64,000 nt of DNA, from assembly GCA_903813345.2 (NCBI GenBank), contig CAIIXF020000012.1, positions 23,138,184 to 23,202,183 on the forward strand, given 5' to 3'. This stretch comes from Owenia fusiformis (taxonomy: Eukaryota; Annelida; Polychaeta; Sabellida; Oweniidae). The notes below the pieces were generated by a model. The model was not told where the DNA came from. It ran no database searches and saw only the letters and a list, made by a program, of their open reading frames with translations. Positions 58,101 to 64,000 of the stretch are shown in pieces (the first letter of the stretch is position 1; each line of letters opens with the position of its first letter). The position numbers were made by a program, and so were the translations under genes.

Positions 58101-61100
58101 CCCTGAAATAGACCTCAAAATCACTGTTTTTGTCTCTCAGTATGCTTAGATATAACTTCTTTTATTTGGTAGTAAACGCACCGGCGGCCATTTTGAAAAA
58201 TGGGTGATAACACCCATTTAGCTGCCACTCCTGCAATGCTATCATATAATTTCTTACTCTAGAGGTATTTACCTTGCCAAAAATCACAATGAGGCTTATT
58301 CCCCTAACTTGGTACCGATAACCTAAATTTATGGGTGAAGCCTAAGGTTGTCATTTAGATTTTATATCTATTGCTTAAAGTCTCCATTATCTGCCGATCT
58401 ACCCTTTGACCTCCCTTGACGACTGACTGGTACATGGTTGTCATCGGTAGGTAGAATTAGATTAAATTGTTGCAGCATTTAATTTTGTTTCAATAAATTG
58501 TATTTTATGCTGACTTATGCAATGTACTCAAAAATGTTAAAAGTGATAGAGGATTGTTACGTAAATAGAAGGGGTTAGAAGTGCAGGTATTAACGTTTTT
58601 TGTTTTTTTTGAAGTTCTATTTATGTTACAAAAGTGAGGTATTTTAAAATTGATGGTTCTGTTGTCTTTCTGAACTATTTGTTCGCAAACATGTACATTT
58701 TCTTAGACATATGATACTGACACATGTTTGTGATAAAAATGCCTACAACTAGTGAAATAAGGAAAAAAGAAAAACCATACTTTCTAGGTTCCGACATTTT
58801 GTTACTGAAAGAATTCATTTTGGTAAAAACACAGTCGAGTGGAGAACCAGTGAAAATAATTTACACCAACTCATAACATAAATCCTAACCTACAGTAATT
58901 TGTGTTGAAAAAATGAAGAAAATTGGTTGAAATAAAAGCATGAAATTACCTCATGAGCACAGAAAAGTGGTTCAGAGAAAACAAGCATTTTGAAATTTTT
59001 GTAAGGAATTTTCTGATAATTAATTTTTTAAATATCCATTTGCAGTGGCAGAGCTATATAACATTATTACATTTGCAGTTGCACTAAATAAGTTCCCTGA
59101 GATTTGTAGATTTAAGTTAGGTTCATTTGTGCTATATGTTGGGTGCATTACTTAGCGCCCCCTACTTTTATGCCCCATCACATATTTTTAATCTCCAGTC
59201 TTAATTAAACATTTTGTTTGAGGTTTTCCTTTCATTTTGTTTAGGTCAGATCACATACTAAATGTTGAATACAAAAAATGTATGCCAAAATGGTATACAT
59301 TGGAAGCTACGATAATTTTCTGTGCCCTAGTTTACAATATGAACTGGACAAAATGAATTTACTAGTGTTTTACTCAAGCTTTTGAAATATTTAGCAAGTT
59401 GAAATCGAGTTGGATTTTCCTGGAGAATTACACCTCCACTCATGACATCACAAATATGTGCATAGAATCATAGATTGAATGGTTGAAATGATATAACTTA
59501 TGCTTGATCTATTCAATAGAGTAGAGAATGTTATGTGTTTTAAAGTGTTAATTGTTATATTTGATCATCTAAAAATCTAAATTTTTGTTTTTAAAATGGC
59601 ACGATATTGAAATATTTGAAAATTATAAGATGGCCAACTTTTTTCAAAAGATGCATTTTAAAAAAATGTCTCAAATAGTTTTTAAAGTCATGAAAAGTAA
59701 TCGGCTTATATTATAGTAAACAAGGCATGTATTCATTTAGACTATTTTGTATGCCCGTGGTGTTAGTGAATTGTGTACACTCACACAATTCTTTTGAAAG
59801 ACTTAACGGTTTATGCAATCAGACTCCTATGGTACACTAGCAACTAGGCGACACAGTTGACACATCGTAATTAGCGGTGTAAGTGCGCTTGAATGCGCTG
59901 TTTTTATTGAAAACGTGTGAGCCTGTAATTTGTAACACAGGGGCTCATCGTTCTTTTTCATGATACCTATGGGGAAAACTTATGCAATATACTGGCACCG
60001 TGGGCAGTTTAAAAATACAGTCTATTAGCCTTTTCCCTACTAGTAGAGAATCAGTATGTCAGCACAGTCATTGGTTACTAACATACTATGCATTTAAGTA
60101 TGCAGAACATATCAATCCCCATTGCGTATAGAGTAAACTGAGTAAACGATCGAACATTTACAAAGTAAGGAATATGTAATAAGAAAGTATGATAGAACTT
60201 CAAAGAGTGACAAAGCCAAATCTTGCATTATATATATCACCACTGTTTAATGAAAATGTATGCATAATTATTCAAGGAAAATCTAAATTATAAAGGGATT
60301 TGTTATTACACCCAGGCCCCTGGGTGTTTCTTTCTTTATAATGGCTGCTACTTTTTGAAATGAAGGTACACATGAGCCAAGTACCTACCCATGGATTTAT
60401 TTTTATGCTACTATGCTATACAGGAAACACAAATTAATAAACAACATGTATGGCAGCAGATAAAAACAAAATCTTTAACAAAGAATATTAATAAATATAT
60501 AATATTGAGAGTTTTGAGTCAATCAATGGATGTCAAATTCAACGAAACACTAAATTCAACAGGAGGTTATGGAGGTTAGAAAAAACAATTAACCTGATTA
60601 TGTTTAAAACCAGTTAATAACTAAATGTAAAGGCTCACCTTTATCCTGAGACAAGCATTCTTGAACTAGCTCGTCATCTATTGTTAGAGTAACTTCAATA
60701 TAAGATCCAAAAAACTCCATTCTAACATCTTCTGGAATTAGCACTGTTACAAGCTCCATAATTAAATCTCCACTGTGAAAATCTTCTATCAATTTCACTG
60801 CTCTTTGTTGGTCAATAACCTTCAATTCGAATACTATTGAACTTCTTTTGGTGTCTAATAATTTCACATCACGTTGTGCCAATAGTTCTTCGATTTCTCG
60901 TTTTAATTTTGGGTCTGATTTCATCGCTGCATATATCTTATTTTCAAGCTCATTTTCATGATTGCCTTCACTGTTCTGTAGCTGTGATTCTTCTACATCA
61001 TGAATCTCCTTGTAAGACTTTCCCAGATGAAAATGTATAGACCCTATATGATGAAAAAGTTTATTAATTGATTTAATGAATTGTTTTAGTTTTTTGACAT

Positions 61101-62291
61101 GTTATACAAATGTGCAATAGCTTTAGTTGTTGAACTATCACATTTTGGCTATAAGTCTTAAGAATTTTATAAAAATATCTTAAATAAGTTCAAAATTGAG
61201 CCAAATACCCATGGTGCTATTTCTATTTCTGTTTCTTACAATTATATATAAGTTTGATAAAATGTCATTTTTATTGTTCAATAAATATCAGTACCTTTGA
61301 AATTTTCAGGAGTTGCTATCACTATTTTAATATCATCGATTTCTTCAATTTTAGTCTCGTTGTCAAATGCAACCTTGTAACATCGTTTCCCAGCTTCTTT
61401 TGGGCCACATGCTTAAGGATAAAAATAAATAGAACATATGTCAAAGACGCATTTATTTTCTACATATTACTACAGCAAAGGGAGATAGTCATCACGTGAC
61501 ATTAATTTTTTTTGATGTTGCGCAAACAGACTGTTATTGTATTCTATACTTAATTCACAATGTTGAGTCTTGTTTCACTTATGTATCTCAACTCAGTCTT
61601 TCAAACAAACCCAAAGAGCTGCATATTTTATTGCAAACAATTTCAAACAATTATATTTTGAATTACTTATATATTCTGACCATGAAGACAGATGTTTCTT
61701 TAAGATCCGCTTATTAGATATATTCATACGCTCATTGTATGTTCAAGAAAAATATATGTAATGATAATTAAGTTAATCAGATTAAGATATAATGAACCCA
61801 TCAACATACCTTTTCAAAAATGTTGACCTAATTTACTCTGAAGAGGCAATGTTGTTAATTGCATAATTAGAATATGCTTTGAGACATGTTTTATTTCCTA
61901 AAAGGAAAAGTGGATTGCTCCAGGGACTTTAAAGACACTGGTACTTACCTAATTTGGACTTATACTCCTTCACTTTCCCAGCAAGATCTAGTCTGTTTGC
62001 TTCCCTCAAAACCTCACATAGAATATCTACCAGTGGTGCACCAGGTGATTGCCTTTTCTTCCACGCTGTTAGCAGGTCATATCCCCATAGTCTGGCTGAT
62101 TTCCGCGTTTCCTGAATATTTTTCAGCTCATCATCCGTGAAATCAAGATGAATTCCAATGTCAGTAAAGTGGTCTCCAATTTGTGTGCCAATCTCTAAAA
62201 ATAGCTTTCTATAAAATGTGTCGTCTATCTTGTTTTCAGTCCTTTCATGGCTTTCCATAGTTGTAGATACAAGATTAAAATCTTTTAGCAT
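53361..62291 (-). CDS. Death domain - Ser-rich repeat - NHL propeller protein gene (4 exons, 889 aa)
   Basis: Minus-strand exons 62291-61949, 61411-61295, 61043-60639 and 55165-53361 join with GT/AG sites, all internal junctions in phase 1. The total is 2670 nt, exactly 890 codons with the stop. Product: Death domain (about 26-112), middle region 115-288, Ser/Pro-rich region with six 34-aa repeats (379-582), NHL-repeat propeller (about 686-889). Death domains mediate homotypic signalling assemblies and NHL propellers bind protein or RNA, as in TRIM2/3/71. No RING, B-box or coiled coil is seen, so it is not a canonical TRIM-NHL. Function is inferred to be adaptor-like. Convergent with the smoothelin/Ig gene. 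Confidence 0.8.
54285..54896 (-). repeat. In-frame 102-bp coding minisatellite (six 34-aa units)
   Basis: Six consecutive 102-nt units (612 nt) plus a partial seventh, all in frame. Consensus starts LSYKKQSSVLSDESVQSP and continues with SYEKTPSALKSVQKP. Units 1-4 are almost identical, units 5/6 diverge (FEKPHSI). Each unit holds SP/TP sites and acidic-serine motifs. Copy number is likely to vary between alleles, and a collapse in assembly is possible. Confidence 0.9.
55300..55665. repeat. Dispersed repeat fragment shared with 11165-11805
   Basis: Matching blocks ACTGTGAACGCAAAGTTCAT, AATGCAGTAATGTATA and GTTTATGTGTGAAAACTACA occur in the same order at 11165-11215 and 11762-11800. Confidence 0.65.
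55703..58323. mobile_element. Inverted-repeat element of AAnATGGCNGCC motifs in the large intron of the Death-NHL gene
   Basis: 55703-56660 and about 57440-58323 are inverted copies (GGTACCAA..AGGGGAATAA, TGATTTTTGG.AAGGT, ATGATAGCATTGCAG, TTATATCTAAGCATACTGAG). Each arm repeats a ~130-170 bp unit built of AAGATGGCCACC / AAAATGGCTGCC words, ATGATTT and AAGTCATCAAA. The centre 56700-57430 is unrelated single-copy-looking sequence. Target duplication not found. Confidence 0.75.
58324..60638. other. Remainder of the large intron of the Death-NHL gene
   Basis: No exon with matching phase-1 splice sites was found. Contains the dispersed segment 59145-59245 and two short hairpins near 59770 (GAATTGTGT/ACACAATTC) and 59920. 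Confidence 0.5.
59145..59245. repeat. Dispersed 100-bp segment (second copy 62993-63095)
   Basis: Both copies contain GCCC.ATCACATATTTTTAAT, CCAGTCTT.ATTAAACATT and GAGGTTTTCCTT, in the same orientation. One sits in the Death-NHL large intron, the other inside the mariner-type MITE. Confidence 0.75.
60639..61043 (-). CDS. Exon 3: conserved-looking middle region of the Death-NHL protein
   Basis: Acceptor TTCATCATATAG, donor GTGAGC. 405 nt encode residues 154-288, with a helical charged start (HDVEESQLQNSEGN) and a compact alpha/beta-looking part: FELKVIDQQRAVKLIEDF, MELVTVLIPEDVRMEFFG, IEVTLTIDDELVQECL. I do not recognise the family. The pattern looks folded, not linker-like. Confidence 0.82.
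61295..61411 (-). CDS. Exon 2: short linker exon of the Death-NHL gene
   Basis: Acceptor TTTATCCTTAAG, donor GTACTG; 117 nt, phase 1 in and out. Encodes ACGPKEAGKRCYKVAF followed by a segment with EEIDDIKIV and ending PENFKG. Residues 115-153. No domain recognised; the length is symmetric so skipping would keep the frame. Confidence 0.72.
61949..62291 (-). CDS. Exon 1: Death domain
   Basis: Starts at ATG 62291 (MLKDFNLVSTT); an in-frame TGA lies 36 nt upstream. A second ATG at codon 12 (MESHERTENK) is an alternative start. Residues about 26-112 carry the Death-domain pattern: LFLEIGTQIGDHF, GIHLDFTDDELKNI, LLTAWKKRQS, LVDILCEVLREANRLDLAG. It ends with a GTAAGT donor in phase 1. The order and spacing of the predicted helices fit the family. 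Confidence 0.88.
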
Positions 62292-62873
62292 ATATGCTGT
62301 GGATGTTTTTTGACAGAAGAGCTTCGGTCATCTCATTATGTCTTTTTCGTAACATTCATATTAATGAATCATTTGATTGGCCTTGGCCTTAGGGTCATCA
62401 GTATCTGTGTCGCCATCATTTAGAACATCCATATTACTTTTCTGAGATATTGTTCAGCTTTTCTTCCATTCATTTTATATTAATATGTCCCAAGATGATG
62501 ATATGTACATGTACAATTGCATTTAAGTCATGTGCCATGCATCTTGTTTTTGTCTTTATTTCAAATGTTCTGTCATACTAGTTGTATCATGATAACGAAA
62601 CTGATGCCATGTCAATTGCCATTTGTTTCTGCTTGCTTATATAGTAAGTCATACAAATCCATAGAAATTAAAGATTCTTTGTACATCTATGCTACAAAAA
62701 GAAGAATTGGCAATCAAAATACTGTAAAGAGCTGGCATAATTTAATTGTTGCAAAGTTGGATAAAATTCGGAGTAAAATATTTTCATATGTAACTTATCA
62801 AATGTAATTTGTTCCTTTTACTAAAACTGATATATCTATTCAATTGATATGCATTATGTTGGTTAGAGACATA

Positions 62874-63244
62874 CAGGGTGGTCCAAAAATGGGACACTCA
62901 TATTTTGAAAATAAGTATTGATTTTATTGCTGAAAACATGTTATATTATATCAGTGGATAGGGAAATTTGTTCCCTGTTTCTTTTTATCTAACAGCACAC
63001 CCTATTTTTGTGCCCTATCACATATTTTTTAATCCCCAGTCTTTATTAAACATTTTGTGCGAGGTTTTCCTTCATTTTTTAGGTCAGATCAAATAAAGTT
63101 GACAAAAAAACTTGTGATATACCAAATTAAAGATAATTAAATTCCCCATCCACTGGTATATAATATGACATGTTTTTATCATTATCATAACAATCAATAT
63201 TTACTTTTGAAATACAAGTGTCCCATTTTTTTGACCACACCCTG
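62874..63244. mobile_element. Mariner-type MITE with CAGGGTG ends, TA target duplication
   Basis: CAGGGTGGTCCAAAAATGGG at the left; the right end GTGTCCCATTTTTTTGACC then ACACCCTG is its inverted partner. TA borders both sides (62872-62873, 63245-63246). TIRs extend about 90 bp. The inside (62993-63095) carries a sequence also found at 59145-59245. Confidence 0.82.
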
Positions 63245-63938
63245 TATATAATTTGCTTTGCTTAGTAACAAAATTCTCAGAAAATATAAAACACAGGAAA
63301 TATGTGACAAGAATACAAGGGGATCATAGATCAGAAAGTGTTTTTCAAGATTTTCAGGAAGTGTGACCAATTTTACAGAGATAAATCAATGGTATATGTC
63401 ATAAAGTTATATTGTTGCAATGACAAAAGATTTTGTGATGAAAAATAAAAAAGCACACCCAGTCTTAGAATCCTCATTTTTGTAATGTTCAATAACTTAA
63501 GACTTGAGATCTAATATGTACAAATCGTTTTAATGCAGTTTAAAAAGTAAAAGTCCATTTTCAACTGTTATTCATGATTTACTAAACCAATGCAACATGA
63601 CGTGTCACTGTGTAAGATAAGAAATGAGATATTTTGAAGTCACCTGAGCAGTCAAGAGTCTGTCAAAAAGGTTGTAACACATATTTCTCAAAATTGCATA
63701 TATTTTAAATGAACCTAAATCCCAAAGATATGATTGCAAATGAAACTCCTTCTCAAAAATATGCGTGTACATCCCTTATCATTGCTACCATACATTGTAT
63801 AAGGGGATTATAGATAGAGGATCAACCAAATGAAGTATTTTTAAGATCACTAATTATATCTGGATTTTGTTCAAATTATGTAGAAGATAAGAAATACAAT
63901 ATGTTATTGCTTTGGGAAATTTACTTTGCTTCTTCTAG

Positions 63939-63980
63939 CTTCTGATCAGGAAGCCATGTACAGTATACTTCGAAATAAAG
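63939..63980 (+). CDS. Orphan candidate exon at the window edge
   Basis: Good acceptor TTTGCTTCTTCTAG and GTATCC donor bracket 42 nt. Read from phase 1 it gives ASDQEAMYSILRNKG; read from phase 0, LLIRKPCTVYFEIK. It could be a distal exon of the smoothelin/Ig gene only in the second phase, or the first seen exon of another + strand gene. No domain recognised. Confidence 0.3.
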
Positions 63981-64000
63981 GTATCCTATCGAAACAAGTT

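Noticed and set aside
60604-60924. 106-codon frame as a separate small gene
   Set aside because: It is part of a longer exon (61043-60639) with a GTGAGC donor; the reading past the donor is intron.
1-64000. tRNA, rRNA or other structured RNA genes
   Set aside because: No cloverleaf with A/B boxes or rRNA-like block was recognised by eye; the visible hairpins all belong to MITE-like inverted repeats. A covariance-model scan would be decisive.

Overview
This is an AT-rich (about one third G+C by eye) animal nuclear window with spliced genes, long introns and very dense non-autonomous transposable elements. Nothing in it is prokaryotic. Three things fit a marine invertebrate: the gene content (a smoothelin/Ig muscle-type protein and a Death-domain/NHL protein), the frequent CATGTAC words, and the AAGGTCA- and AAGATGGC-type interspersed repeats. 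I lean towards a lophotrochozoan, mollusc-like genome, but an echinoderm, hemichordate or amphioxus cannot be excluded from sequence alone.

Layout. 1-31212 holds no gene I can support. It is a stack of duplications, minisatellites and long inverted-repeat elements: a duplicated ~600 bp segment (1-590 and 2496-3115), a 90-bp minisatellite (4915-5650), a foldback with TGTCACA arrays (about 6370-8535), a 1.5-kb long-TIR element with a TCATA target duplication (8541-10037), a Mutator-like element with a 9-bp target duplication and nested insertions (10888-12478), a 4.3-kb near-perfect palindrome flanked by a 6-bp target duplication (14426-18748), a small TIR element (21911-22337), and a compound palindrome enclosing an AGGTCA-rich array (about 23940-27460).

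31213-52197 (+) is a 16-exon gene. All splice phases agree and the predicted product is 976 aa with three smoothelin-type repeats followed by five I-set immunoglobulin domains. Two of its Ig exons are a recent tandem duplication separated by a TA-flanked MITE. The introns carry further MITEs and a copy of a dispersed repeat. The last recognised exon either splices onward or reads through to a stop 18 bases later.

53361-62291 (-) is a second, convergently oriented gene. Four earlier exon entries from the raw sequence join in phase into one 889-aa open frame: an N-terminal Death domain, a conserved-looking middle region, a Ser-rich stretch of six 34-aa repeats encoded by an in-exon minisatellite, and a C-terminal NHL beta-propeller. 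Its large last intron contains another inverted-repeat element made of AAGATGGCCGCC-like motifs. The right end (62874-63980) has a mariner-type MITE and one orphan candidate exon on the + strand.

The most notable points are the Death-NHL architecture, the multi-smoothelin/multi-Ig architecture, and several structurally different long-inverted-repeat elements with no coding capacity whose interiors are tandem arrays. All exon joins are inferred from splice consensus and phase; no transcript evidence was available.
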